Source: Rhabdophis nuchalis (Eukaryota > Chordata > Lepidosauria > Squamata > Natricidae). From it: 64,000 nt of DNA. The notes beneath the pieces are model-generated. The model was not told the origin of the DNA. It did not search any database and saw only the letters and a program-made list of their open reading frames with translations. Positions within the stretch are counted from its first letter, which is position 1. Every line of letters starts with the position of its first letter. Below are positions 1-12,800 of the stretch, one piece after another. The stretch is taken from contig CM077644.1 of assembly GCA_039707465.1 (NCBI GenBank), positions 79,196,875-79,260,874 of the forward strand, written 5' to 3'. The position numbers and the translations under genes are program-made.

Positions 1-2754
1 TTTAGAATAAAAAAAAACTGCTTAAATGTCTAACTATCACATTGAGATCTTATTTTTTTACATAAACTACACAAACAATTTAATTATATGAGATATCACT
101 AGTAAAGATGTGATGTAAAAGGCTTCCCAATAAACCAAAATTTAATTTATAAACTGAAAACACTATACCTTTACTATTCCAATAAAGTTGGAATAAAGTT
201 GGAATAGTACAAAAATAAGTATTTTTGTATATAGTGTACAAAAAAGTAAAAATGTCAACTCGAGCTCAGTTCTTTATGAATTTGGGGATATAAATTTATT
301 TATTTGTAAAATTCATTGGCATATTACCATAGGAAAGTTTTGAGCGGCTTATTTCCTTGGCAAAAATATGGAAGTAGGTTGTCACTGCCTATAACTATGG
401 CAGTGTTTCTTAAACTTGGCAGCTTTAGGACATCTGGATTTCACCTCCTAGAATTCTCCAGCATGCTGTTCTAGGATATATTTTTTTCAAATCTCCAGTC
501 TAATCTACCACTTGGGATATCTTGGTGGCCTCCCAACAACTAGGTCATATATACCAATACATAATATATTACATTTTGATGGTACTTATTCTCAAATGAG
601 TTACAGAGTTGAGTAGTTGTTCAGAACATAAAAATATTAAATCAGTCCTTTTAAATCAACTTGATGAACAAGTGTCTGAGTTTTAGCTATATACTTAGAG
701 GAAAAATACCATGTGGAAAATAAAACATAATTCATAAATCAGTTGACACAACAATTGGCAAGCCAAACGTTTCCATGACAAGAATAAATGTAATAATGTA
801 AAGAGATTAACATCTTTATTCCTAGATTTAAGGTGACATTAATTAAGTTATTAATAGCTATGTTTAGAACTGTGGCTCATTTACTTGGTTTCTAGTTATG
901 GGTTTAGGAGGATTTTAGTCTCTTTCTATGTTACCAAATATCTATTTGTGAGCAAAGTTATAAAAAGATAAATATTTCTCTGCTTATTGTGGAAATTCTG
1001 GATTTATTGATGAAGTTAAGCAAGGGCTGAGAGCTCAGGCTGAGCCAGCTCAATACATTGTCTGCACATACCAGAAATTTACATCACCAAAAAGTTAAAA
1101 AAACAAACCCCAAGGCCCCATTTTATAGTTCTGACTCATACTGGATCACATTCTTCCTTTTATGTAAAGTTGGGAGAAAGAAAGCTGTCATTAAGATAAT
1201 GTGTACTTTGAGTTTAAGAAATGAAGACAATTGAAATAGTTGGACTGGTTCTCTTCAAGTTATCCAATAAAAAGAAATTTCAACCCTTTTCTAGCACAGG
1301 TGATTAATAGTGTCTTCTAGCACCATTCCACCTGGTACTATATATCTGTGATGAAGACAGACACAAGGGCTATACATCAGTAGCAAGGAAACTGTCTTAG
1401 TCTATCAAGAGGGAAAAGCAATTTACCTGAGAAGATACTTCATAGTTTGTGAGATCTTTCCACTCTGTTTTGACAAAGAAAGAAGATGCTAATCTATTCA
1501 TGATGCTAGTGTTATGATTGAACATGGCCCCAGCTGAAATATTTAGTCATTTATAAAATAGAATTCATCTGTCCAATTGAAATGAGGCCAATTAACAAAC
1601 TATTACTGAAAAATAAGCACCATATTCCTGAATAATGCATGTTTGTGTTTAAGTTACCACACAACTGTCTCCATGCACAACACCAGAGAAGGTAAACAAT
1701 ATTTCTACTATTAGCTTAGGTTACTGTTAAGGATGGAAAGTTCACAAGCTATTTTTTGACCAGGATAAAGATGTACTGACTTTTTGAAGAAATAAAATAA
1801 ACTCAACATGATTTACAAATTTATTTCCATAACAGCTAATTAAATTGCATTCCCCATTTCTAATTCATCTTGTCTCCCAAGTCCTTCGTCATTAGAAATT
1901 TCATCAGAAGTAGACATTTAAACAATTTATTCACATTATTCAAATTATTCAGTGCATTTGTCACGACACATAGGTTTGCAAACTGTAATTGTAGAAGTCC
2001 CTTATTTCTATAACCAGGGTCTTAAAAAGGTATAAAAAGATGAAATGTAGTACAATTACAATTCAGAGGTGTCATCCAAAAGAGGTGTCTCTCACTGACT
2101 TATCTGTTTTGATAGTGAGCCTACAACATTCAGTAAAGTTGTATGTTCAGAAATACAAAGTTTATTTCTAAGAGAAAATTGCTTTAAATAAATAAAATAT
2201 TGACACTCTTAAAATTTGTAAGATCTACCTTCTATTTGCAGATCAATGAAAGCCACAAATGAATGCATTGTGAGGAAACAATATCTGAAAGAAACAATTG
2301 CAAAATTGAGAGAGTGGTAAAAATGTTCTTCACTGTTAAGGGAAGTTTGCCAAATATTGGTAAGCTCTGTGGAGTAAATTCCAGCTCCTGAGTATATACT
2401 GTACTGTGCATACTCCTGGGTCAACAGCAAGGATTTACCACTTCTGTAGAACAATGTAATTTTCATGAATCTCTCTCAGTGCCTTAAATAAGACTTTGAA
2501 CAAATTGTCTGGAATGTGGCAGGTTGGGCGTAAGTATTTGGAGTGAAAATTAACCTCAAAGAGGTGCTTAATTGACTGACTGACTGATTGGATTTACAGG
2601 ACATCCAAATCAGCCATGACTTTGGGTAGCATACAGAATAAAAACAATATAAAATACTAATAAATATAGCCCAGATATAAAAGACATCTGGAGAAAATAA
2701 CAAAACTAAACAAGCTAATAATCTCACACCGGTGCTGCCAGGCATACTAGCGCA
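1..2754. other. AT-rich non-coding DNA, no gene seen
   Basis: Apart from the MITE relic at 398-545 I see no coding exon or named repeat. The region is downstream of PTGER3 exon 2 and may be PTGER3 intron. Confidence 0.5.
398..545 (+). mobile_element. hAT-type MITE relic
   Basis: CAGTGTTTCTTAAACTTGGC and GCTTTAGGACATCTGGATTT match the left part of the hAT MITE family whose members begin CAGKGGTCTCCAAC..GGCAACTTTAAG. The right end is not identified. Confidence 0.4.
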
Positions 2755-2965
2755 AGGCTTGGAGGAAGAGCCAGGTTTTTAGAGTTTGTTTAAATAAGCT
2801 TAGGAGCGGAGCCAGATGAATCTCAGGGGCAATGTTGTTCCAGATGAGAGGTGCTATGAGAGAGAAGGTCTGCAACCTTGGTCCCATCAGATTTAATCAG
2901 TGGGATCTGGGGCATGCCTACTCTGCTGGATTGCATAAAGTAGTAGAAACTATGGAAGTTAGAGG
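2755..2965 (-). mobile_element. CR1-like LINE ORF2 C-terminal relic
   Basis: The minus strand retains the order of the CR1 ORF2 end: GTKVADLLSHSTSHLEQHCP followed by a KTWLF-like NLALPPS stretch, with a stop. It is old and degraded. Confidence 0.55.
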
Positions 2966-3779
2966 GTTCCTCAGATAACCAAGATCTATGTAATCACCCT
3001 TTTGCTATGACTTAAAATTGCATTTAAAACTTCATTTGCTAAGAAGTGAAGGAAATCCACCCATAAAACTTGTTAATCTGAAGATTCTCAATATCTTAAA
3101 AAGAAATTAACAAGCAATTTTCAAAAGTGTTTAGAAAAGGAAGTATGCCAACCCAGTGTCCATAAAGGTGCCAACCAAGGTTTGGGTCTCTCAGAGCTCT
3201 AAACTCAGCGGATACTGCTATCTTGTGATCTCCATGCGAGGAGCAACTGTCTGGAACACTTGTGGGCAATCTCAGGTCCTTTTCTTGTTCAGAGAGGAAT
3301 CTTGAGGACCTGGTTCACTCACCGGCTCTTTATTTATCTATGGAAAACATCTTCATTTTGCCATTTCTTCCCTCGAACTCATATCCAATTTACTGTTGAT
3401 CTATCAAAATAGTTATAAAACCTTTCTGTGAAGGAAGAGTTGTAAGTCTCTCATTCATACGCTCCTATTACCTAACTTTTCTCCACCATGATAAGACAGT
3501 GTTAATTTTTTTCCTTTCTAGCAAGTTGGAGTGGGAACCCTGGTGGGAATGAAAATGTATGATGAACCAGTGTCCCAGTTTGTCCTGCAGTGAAACTATA
3601 CAGCTGACGCCATTCCTATCCTAATTAGCGAGGCAGAATAGATGGTCTGTTGGGGCAGAGAAAATTATACTTACCTGCAGGAGAGTGTCTTAAAATGGTT
3701 GCATGAATAAGTTAACTTCCTTTGCTATAACGCCATGATGCCAGGCAGAAAAGAGGGCCAGGAATCTGGTTGATGAGGA

Positions 3780-4296
3780 AGTTTGGTATAAGTCTTATAA
3801 GTTTGGTATAAGTCTTATCCGCCAACTGGATAAGGGCAGGTTTCAAGAGATTCGGACATTGGCTAAGAAAATGCTGAGCTTGTTTGGCTCAACATATTTG
3901 TGTGAGAAGACATTCTCTGCTATGAACTTTAACAAGAACCGTGTGTGGACAAGACTAAGTGACTCTCATCTGCGTGACATTTTGCACATCAAAACCACTG
4001 CCTTTGTACCTGACCTAGCCTTTTTGCTGCAGTCCAGATCTCAGTTTCACCCTTCACATTAGTGCAGGTAAGTTTTTTAAAAATTTATTTCCAATACATT
4101 GTGAAAACTCAGCTGTCAGTTGATCTTAATGTTATGAAATGAAAAGTATGTCATTTGCAATTAACTTGGCATAAAATAATTTATTTGCATTTAATTGTAA
4201 TGGTTCAAAGAATGTTCGGAAAAATGTTCGGCCTTCCACCATGTTCACGTCATCCAATCTGGCCCTCTTTGAAAAAAGTTTGGACACCATTGGTAT
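3780..4296 (+). mobile_element. hAT transposon 3' end with dimerisation-domain relic
   Basis: A plus frame (3859-4059) encodes FGSTYLCEKTFSAMNFNKNR and LSDSHLRDILHI, the hATC dimerisation domain typical of ZBED-like and Charlie-type transposases. The frame is open upstream to about 3815. About 240 bp further on, CTCTTTGAAAAAAGTTTGGA leads to CACCATTGG, which looks like the hAT right terminal inverted repeat (reverse complement of a CAGTGGTGTCCAAAC start). Only the 3' part of the transposase remains. Confidence 0.7.
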
Positions 4297-6379
4297 AAGA
4301 GATGGATTCTCATTTATTCTTGGCACTTAAAAAATGGTTTTATTGTTGATCTTACTGTTTGTTTTTGCCTAATGCTAAAACAATGCAATTTTTTAAAAAA
4401 AAACCACATTACAAGCCTTTTCCAAAAAACAAAAAAGAAGGGTAAACATTGCCAGATTAAGGATTGAGGCTGTGGGTTCATGCAAAAATTATGCAATGAT
4501 TTCTGGCGCCCTTTTAGCTCTGCTCAGAAGCTGAGCAGAGAGATCAGAAGAAAATATTGCTGGAATATCGAATGCTTAGGTAGCATTATTTGCAAAAATC
4601 TCTGGTCATATGCAGAAGGAGAAATGAGCTAGACTGGCATGAAAGCAAGGAATGGCTGATTTTAATGCAAAGACAAAGTAATGGTGGTAATGATTGGGGG
4701 GAAAAAACCCGTCACCAGAGCAAGGGGACTGCATTTAGGAAAACGAAATCAATTTATAAAATGGATGCAGTGTGCAAAAAATTATTGAATTATCATTTGA
4801 AGCAGTTGCATTAGACACCCCTCCACCCCCATTTGAAAGCACCCTCCATTTGAGAAGAGAAAATTAGTTTATTGCTTTCATTTAGAGCAGCTTACTTCTG
4901 TGAAGCAAGTACATTTTGAACATCATCTGCTGCTGTAATTACCTTAGGACTCATTATCTTGGAGACTACAGAAACATACTGTACATAGTGTTAGCGATAT
5001 GAACAATTCATGTTTCAGTCTGGATGTAGCATTAACAAGTCAAACGGTGCACTGAAACTGCAAATCTAACTAAATGTGTGTATTATGTTCAGCTAAGATT
5101 CTGTGGGTTATGACGCTTGTAAAACTAAAGGGCTGAACGCTAATCAGGATTTGCAGTAAAATTGGCTCCAGGTTTATTAGTCTTCTGAAAGTGGGGGGTG
5201 TTGTTGTTTGTTTTATGGTTTAGTATAACAAAATTTACAGGGCATTTCTGATGCTCAAAGAAGCATATGTGAAAAGTAAGCTCATTAAAAATATCTAGTC
5301 ACTAGTATGGGATAAGTGAGCTTTTAGTTTTATGATCAATACCCACAATGTAGAGATAGGTAAATACTGTTTTGGAGGTAGGCAAACAGATGCATGAGTT
5401 GCCTTTTATTTCCACTTAAACTGTTTCCAAGTAACAAAATAATTTACAACCATAATATAACGTTTCAGAAAAACAATGTAATTTGTTTTAATGATAGAAT
5501 GATGCCCTGCTCTTTGTGGCTTAATTAATGGACAAATCCAGCATACCTACATGTGAAGGTCTTATCTACTTTTTTTCACTCTCAAGATGACTGCTTATAC
5601 AAACATCAGTTATAATCATTATTCTTTTAAAAAAATAATGTTCTCTACTTTTATAATATTTAACAATAAGCTTTAATTGCAAAACAGCGAAAGTTAAATC
5701 TGAATGGTGCAATTTCTAATCCATCCTTTCCTCTGTCATAAAGTTCTTGTATTTTTCCAATTCATGCTTCCCAGTTCCTGACTTATGATGCTTTTCATGC
5801 GCATCTGACTTATACTATCCCCCCAACTAATCTCTTGCACTCCTCCAAGCGGCCTTCTGGACCTGCACCCCACTGTATCCTTCTCAACCTGGGTTGCACC
5901 CTTGCCTTCCGCTTGCCTTATCCAGAAATAGCCACTTATCAGTCTGCTGGACTTGGATTTGAGATTTCCTGTTGTCTTCCCCACTGACTTTCTCTCTCAA
6001 ACTTCCCATGAGCAAAATAAAAGGGGAAGGAGCAGGAATTCTAGGCAGGGATGGAGGAAAGGGAGAGCGGAAAGGAAAAAAGGGAAAGAAGGAAGGAAGG
6101 AAGGTTCTTTTTCCTGTTGTCACTGACCACATGCTTCATGTGGCTGGGCTTTGACTTTGTTATAGCTCTGGTCTTCAGATTCTGATCACTATTTTGGCTG
6201 CCAATCAAAAGTCTTGCTCCCTAATGAGCCTTCCTCTATATTTCAGTACAAGAAGAATTCCTGATAAGCACACTTTGTTGCAGAGAGAAAACTTAGCATT
6301 TTTTCCCCGCAGCAGTTTATTTCTGTAGCTTCAAAGAGGAAAGGACTTCCATACCTTTCTCTTAGTTCCTTCTGCCTTC
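4297..6379. other. Non-coding DNA, nothing recognised
   Basis: Short open frames only, with no domain similarity. A purine-rich patch lies at 6020-6105. Confidence 0.5.
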
Positions 6380-6387
6380 CTTTAAAG

Positions 6388-6496
6388 CAGGGGTGTCAAT
6401 TGGTGGCGTCATGTTTTTTCCCCTTCACTAAACCGAATGTGGGCATGGCCAGTGCGTGATGTGTCTGGCCCATGGGCCGGGAGTTTCACAGCCCTG
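6388..6496. mobile_element. hAT-type MITE, 109 bp
   Basis: Flanked by a perfect 8 bp TSD CTTTAAAG (6380-6387, 6497-6504). Termini CAGGGGTGTCAA and ...CAGCCCTG are imperfect inverted repeats. Confidence 0.75.
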
Positions 6497-6585
6497 CTTT
6501 AAAGGAATGTTTTTCAAACCTGGCAATCTTATGAAGTGTGGACGTCAATTCCCAGAATTCCCCAGCTACCTTTGGAATCCTACAG

Positions 6586-7330
6586 CAGGGGTCCTCAAAC
6601 TTTATAAACAGAGGGGCAATTCACAGTCCCTCAGACTGTTTGGGTGGGAGAAAGACTGGCTGGAGGGGCATGGCTAGGTGGTCGTGTGACTGGTTGGGGG
6701 TAGCTAGGTCATTTGGGTGGGCATGGCCAATTTAACAGTCCATTGAACAATGCACACAAATTAAACTTTCATTTGTTTTGCTCCTCGGGGTGTTTTATTT
6801 GCTTTTGTTTGCATGTTGTTCGTTTGGTTGCCTTTTCTTTTTACTAGATCATTTTTTTTCATTTATTTAGGAGTTTAGTGGTCCACATCAGGAAACTCAG
6901 TTTTGCAGCAATTCTTCTCAGCCCCAAGGAGCTTGAGAAATCTCTCTCTCTCTCTCTCTTTTTCTCTTTTTGTCTTTATCTATCTTCTGGAGGTGGGGAA
7001 GGTAAAAAATGGGCAGTTTTTGCCAGTTTTTTGGCCTCCTGGGGCATCCCGTTTTTTCACCCCACCCCCCCGCACCTCCAGAAGCATTCTGTAGGCTGAA
7101 AACAGGCAAAAATGGCTTATTTTTCACCAATTTTTGGCCTCCTGGAGTGTCTATGTGCCCCGTTTTTCACCTTTCCCGCCTCCAGAATGTTTCTGCAGGC
7201 CAAAAGTGTTGGTCTTACCTTTCAGTTCCACTATGTGGGGCTTGTGAAGGTGTCCTGCACTTGGCCAAAGGGTGGGTGGGGTGATGTGGACAGGGCAGGC
7301 TTGTGGTTCTGCACGGGTCGGATTAATGGC
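6586..7330 (+). mobile_element. hAT-like non-autonomous element, left end and interior
   Basis: Starts CAGGGGTCCTCAAAC. The interior contains a (CT)n tract (6943-6964) and imperfect repeats of a motif near TTTTTGGCCTCCTGG at 7030 and 7133. The right end is not seen; the CR1 tail begins at 7344. Confidence 0.5.
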
Positions 7331-7343
7331 TTCAGCAGGCTGC

Positions 7344-7345
7344 AT

Positions 7346-7428
<83 letters not shown>

Positions 7429-8130
7429 TTTTTTTTACACTTATATACCGCCCTATCTCCTGAAGGACTCAGGGCGGTGCACAGAGGAATAAAAAGTAGT
7501 AAAACACAATGACAATATAAAAATTAAAAATAGATTAAATACTAAATCTGTGCTAAAAACATATGGTTAAAAGCAAGTAAAAATTATAAAATTGTTATAA
7601 AATTGGGACTATATCGTTAAAAACTATGCTAGGCCGGCCGCATGAAATAGATATGTTTTTAAGGTCCGGCGGAAGAGGAGTAGGTCTATGATGGTACGAA
7701 GGTCGGGGGGCAGGTCGTTCCAGAGGGAAGGGCCTGCCACAGAGAGGGGTCTCCCCCTGGGGGTTGCCAGCCGGCATTGTCCAGCAGACGGCACCCTGAG
7801 GAGGCCCTCTCTGTGGGAGTGAACAGGTCGGAGGGAGGTATTGGTACGAGGCGGTCCCGCAAATAGCCAGGTCCCAAGCCATGGAGTGCTTTGAAGATGG
7901 TTACTAGCACCTTGAAGCGCACCCGAAAAGCCACAGGCAGCCAGTGCAGCTCGCGCAGGAGAGGTGTTACATGGGAGTATCGAGAGACTCCCATAATCCC
8001 CCACGTGGCCGCATTCTATACTAGCTGGAGCCTCCGGGTGCACTTCAAGGGGAGCCCCATGTAGAGAGCATTACAGTAGTCCAGACATGAGGCCTGCGGG
8101 CCGTAGTTTGAGGATCCATGATTTACAGCC
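7344..8130 (-). mobile_element. CR1 LINE 3' end with (TTTA)n tail
   Basis: Minus-strand CR1 C-terminal coding relics include SHREGLLRVPSAGQ, GPSLWNDLPPDLRT and FRRTLKTYLF. The tail reads through TATACCGCCCT...TCAGGGCGGT on the plus strand. A (TTTA)n tract at 7344-7430 sits exactly at the element's 3' end. The ORF has frame shifts. Confidence 0.85.
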
Positions 8131-8839
8131 TTTCTGTCTATAATACACAATTTACTTACCACCTGAAAGGTAGAAAAAATACCTAAACAATTGTCAAACC
8201 CAGGTGTTGAAACTACCATGGCCCCTGAACACAACCAGGTCTCTCGAACAGTTTATTTAGGTGTTTGCAGATGCTGACTCATCTCTTAATAACACTTATG
8301 TTTTTACATAGGAACTAGGAAGTATCTCCACAGTAACAACCCAATAAAGTAATTTAGGCTGAAACATTAGTGGATGATCACCTACTGAGCAATGTGATTG
8401 AGTAGAGATTAAAAGCTGGATCTTCTTGGTCTAAATCTAACACTTTAAATTGCTGCTGAACGAAATACGGACTGAGGTTTTTATAAACATCGTCAGATAG
8501 CATCTGAACAAACTGGCAGGCAAAACATATGTGATATGAATTTGCTGTGGAGAGGGAGAGGACAAAGTGTAGCACTCAACGATTGATTAAAGCTACCATC
8601 GAATGTGTTTTCTTAGTGATAACATTAGGTGGTGGCAAGAGAAAACCTTTCTGCATTTTATTAGAAAGTGACAATTTCCCACTGACTAACAATGGACTCA
8701 CTGATTTCAGTTTTGCAATTAAAACTGCTCTGCTGAAGAACATCCCTATTCTATCCGCTGAAATAAACAAACGCATCATGAAGTTCTGCTTTCCTCTTAG
8801 CAACTCCCACTATATCACCATTATCCTGAAGTGAGCCAG

Positions 8840-8950
8840 CCTTCCTTCCTTCCTTCCTTCCTTCCTTCCTTCCTTCCTTCCTTCCTTCCTTCCTTCCTTC
8901 CTTCCTTCCTTCCTCCCTCCCTCCCTCCCTCCCTCCCTCCCTCCCCCCTC
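8840..8950. repeat. (CTTC)n then (CTCC)n microsatellite
   Basis: About 18 CTTC units (to about 8912) pass directly into CTCC units. ORFs of K/E/G/R repeats here are artefacts. Confidence 0.95.
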
Positions 8951-9249
8951 CCTTTTCTATAGCTGACCATCTCAATCAATGACTCTGGATGGCTTACAAT
9001 TCCAAAAGTATAAAAATGATAAAACACCCCAAATACTTAGCCATTTAACAGTAAAGCCGAGAAACATGATCCTGTAGGAAGTTAGCACCCACCCCTCTCC
9101 TAGGAAAATGAAATATCCTGGAAATATTGAAAAGACAGAATATTATATTCCCCTGGATCAGAAATAGAGAAACATGCTTTTACGTAGGAAGCATACTCAC
9201 TCTTAATAGCCCCCACCTTTGTCAATGGGCCAGTATATTCTACATAACA

Positions 9250-9665
9250 AAGATCCCCCTTCAGCTCCAGGGTGGTGGGATTAAGGCATGATAGTATTAG
9301 CCCTTTAGTCATCTCACCACAGGGCACCTGGGAAGAAACAATGCTCAACCAAACCTGGACTCAAGACAACCTACAGAGTTGCCCCTGCATGGCCCTATGG
9401 GAGTCTGACAACCAATCAGAATACAAGATCAAGCTCAAAGGCCAGAGAGGGCATAAAACCAGGAACTTTCAACCCTTCTTTCTCTTTTCTTCTTCACCCA
9501 ACATCTGGAAGCATGTGGTTCCCCTTTTCTGCTCAGGAACTCAAGCCATGTGATCCTGTTGACCATTAAACCATCTTTCCAAGTAGCCTCCATGTTTCTA
9601 GTGCCCTTTTCCCCATTTGGAACTGAACCTAGAAGGACATTTCTTCCAACAATCCTTAATACAGT
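9250..9665 (+). mobile_element. Possible solo LTR-like sequence
   Basis: In order it has a GCATAAAACC TATA-like site (9449-9458), a C/T-rich stretch, and ACCATTAAACC (polyadenylation-like, 9563-9573), the usual order of an LTR U3-R-U5. No terminal TG...CA pair or TSD could be fixed and no internal viral genes are present. Confidence 0.3.
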
Positions 9666-9723
9666 CAGCACTCCAGGCTTTGGAACACAGTCATGTTTTT
9701 AACGTCTTATGAAAGGCCTAGAG

Positions 9724-9883
9724 CAGAGAGGTAGATTGCCAATTTTTTTACTACCCGGTTCACTTGTGGACGTGCATGTGCTCACACGTGTGCAACATGT
9801 GTCCAGGTAGATGGGCGGAGCCTCCCGCTGCCGCTACTACCAGTTCACCGGCTAAGTGCTGAACTGGGAGCAACCCAGCTCTG
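9724..9883. mobile_element. hAT-type MITE, 160 bp
   Basis: TSD GCCTAGAG / GTCTAGAG (one mismatch). Left end CAGAGAGGTAGATTGCC and right end GGGAGCAACCCAGCTCTG form imperfect terminal inverted repeats. Same family as 34052-34334. Confidence 0.65.
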
Positions 9884-12800
9884 GTCTAGAGGGCATTGAC
9901 ATTTCTGAGGGGAAGATATTCCACAGAGCAAGGGCAAGGGCTTCAGAAAAGGCCCATATTCTAATCTCCACCAGTCAACACTTTTTGGCTAACAGGATCT
10001 GCCCCTTGCCTAATCTGCTAGATTGAACTGGACTCTTGGAAAAAGACGGTCCTTCAGGTAATCTAATCCCAAGGTGTACAGATGAAGTCCACACAGTTTA
10101 AAGTTCTTAAGATTGTGAAACAATAATGTAGAGGATGATATATTCACTTGGTCTTACTACACTGGTATCCCCCAGCATTTGTACCAAGAATAATAATTAA
10201 ACGTTTTCTAGTTGCTCGTGTAATTCTGTTAAAACATTTGAATGATAAATTGAAACTTCTGAATAAATCTTTCCTATGGATAAAATCAACTAAATTATGT
10301 CAGGGAAGGACTATTTGCATATTGAAACTAACACTGCTTGAAAAGATAAAACCAAGGAAATGTCTATTTCTGTTATATACAAATTTTATTTTACTTACTG
10401 TTTAATCTTTACTGAGCATTTCCTGTAATATATTTAGATTTTGTGCACTGCACTTCCCACATGTAATATGTGGTCAAAGATAAGGGTTTTCAGAAGTTTT
10501 AGTTGAGTATGTATTTTTGGTTATATAATTAGAAAAATCTTGAATTAATCTCTGTGGTTGTTTTGATCATACAGTAATAAGATCACTATTCTAGGGTTTA
10601 CAAATCTGGCTTTGTAAGATTTTACTGGTTGCTATTTTCAAATGTACATTGTTACATTTTTGATTCAGCAACTGCAAAAGTGAATTCTCAAAACCTACAC
10701 GACTGAGTGAAAATCATGGATCATTTATTCATATAAAATATTTTTAAATTTTATTGTGACCAATTTCAGGCAAGACGTTTGAGCTCAATTTTCCAATAAG
10801 ATCTTATGTGCCAGAACGTTTTCTGTTTGGCTTCTATTCTTACAGTTTCAAATGTCAGTTATGAAATCTTGATGGATTTAACTTAATATTCTTAAAAGGC
10901 AGAACTTTGCCTTTGGTCTTGCTTTTATACCACTCACTGTTTTCACTCTCTAGTCTCTCATGAAGCTCTGCTTTTGAAAATCTGAAAGACTGGGGAAGCA
11001 TGCTAAGCCAATCAATATTTCCTCCAAATCATTAATAGGAAAACCATATCATTTGGCCAGCATCTTGTATCCAATTACCACCATTGCTGAATTAATACAT
11101 TCTCACCTCACCACTCCACAGAAGGCCCATAAAATAAATTGCTAACACCTCCATAATTGCAATACACGCTGTGTACATTTGGACCATTGGAAAGGGGACA
11201 GAGAGAGGGAATGAGTAGTTGCAGTGAGGGAAGCTTTCTGGCTGCAAACGCACCATTCCTTCTGCCCAAAAATGTGTTTTGCAAACTGTGATAGTGAAAG
11301 AATAATATATTAGCATTTGGACATAGCTTTTGCTGTGATTTCTTGGCTGAGGTGAGGGAAAAACACATTCTGAATTACGCCATGGGCACCAAGAGCAAGT
11401 CTCTTGATTGTGGAGAATAATGTGGAACTAAAAATGTTTTTATGTTTTAAGTGTTATATTGCATGCGCTAAGCAACGGTAATATAAGGGAATAATATTAT
11501 AAACTGCACTGCATCTATCAGTTTAGCAATCAGTTAACCAAATCAGTCAATCATTTGTTTTGAGCAAGGTTACAGTAACGTCCGCTGGTTAGATAAAATA
11601 AAAAGTTTGACATGCAAATATATCTTAGCAGATCATCACTGCAATTTTGAAAGAAATAAAAATTAGCTCTGCACTTGGTTGCATCTAAAGAAATCTGTGG
11701 TTTTCACATGCCCCTGAGGAGTTTGGCCAAGACCCTGGTTGCTTCCTAGAATAGAAGAACACCAATGCACTTTGTGAGATACCAAATGGTAGTCACTTCC
11801 CTCTTCCAGATCCTTTATTTCTCCTTCATTTTCTAAGAAGCTTAGGGAGTGATGTACCAGAGAAGGCTAATGCTAATGGAAGAATAATAATCTTAAATCT
11901 GACCAGTTATTGGTAAAACCTCATGTCTGAGCATACGTATGATATAGGCGGCCACATGTTTTTATCCTCTCTTATCCTCTCTGTTGAATACTGCCCAGTG
12001 GCCTTTATAAGGTAATCTATGTCCCATCTAAGGGAAGGAGGATTGCCAAAAACATGTGACAGGATACCATGAAGAATTCTTGTGGCACAGTGTTTGAAAG
12101 ACAAAACTGCTCAGGTATGAACCAGGTCAGACTACAGCTAAACAATGCAATGCCAATGGAGTTAATTTGACACCATTTGATGGAAGTTACCTGAGAACAA
12201 TTTGAATCTGACAATCCTTAGTTAATGGATAAGGCTCTCTGTAATACCAGTTCTGCTACTTCTCAGCTGGAATTTGGACCTTTTGGTTGGCTAAGCCACT
12301 TGTGGTTGATGGGATGTTCGAGCAAATTAAAGGAATACTGTTGATATACAAGGTAGGATTTTGGAATTCCTTCATGACTCTTTCTTTACATAGAATGGGC
12401 TAGAGGCCAATTATGGGCAGAAGGCAAGGTATGCAAAAACATATTGATTAAATATTGTTAAAATAATAACTTATTTCATACATGAGCTGGGGTAGAACAA
12501 GAGAGAATAAAGCTTTTTCGGAGCACTGGAATGTTGTAGTGTTTCTGGAGCAGATAACCCAAACTCTTTCCGTCCTGTACTGTTTTCTTAATAACTAAAT
12601 ATAATGCACAAAGGGAAATTAACAGGTGAAGAGCATACTGGCCAATATGGTTGTGCCACTAGATGACCAAAAAAAACCCAGAAGGAAATGCTTTTCAAAT
12701 AAGATGCAATGACCAAAAAGAAACTGAATTAATTCTGTGCATCTGCCATTATTACAGAAAATATATGAAAATACTTTAGTGTATTTATGTTCTTAATGAT

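Noticed and set aside
8751..9027. Minus-strand ORFs of KEGR repeats
   Set aside because: Translation of the (CTTC)n/(CTCC)n microsatellite.
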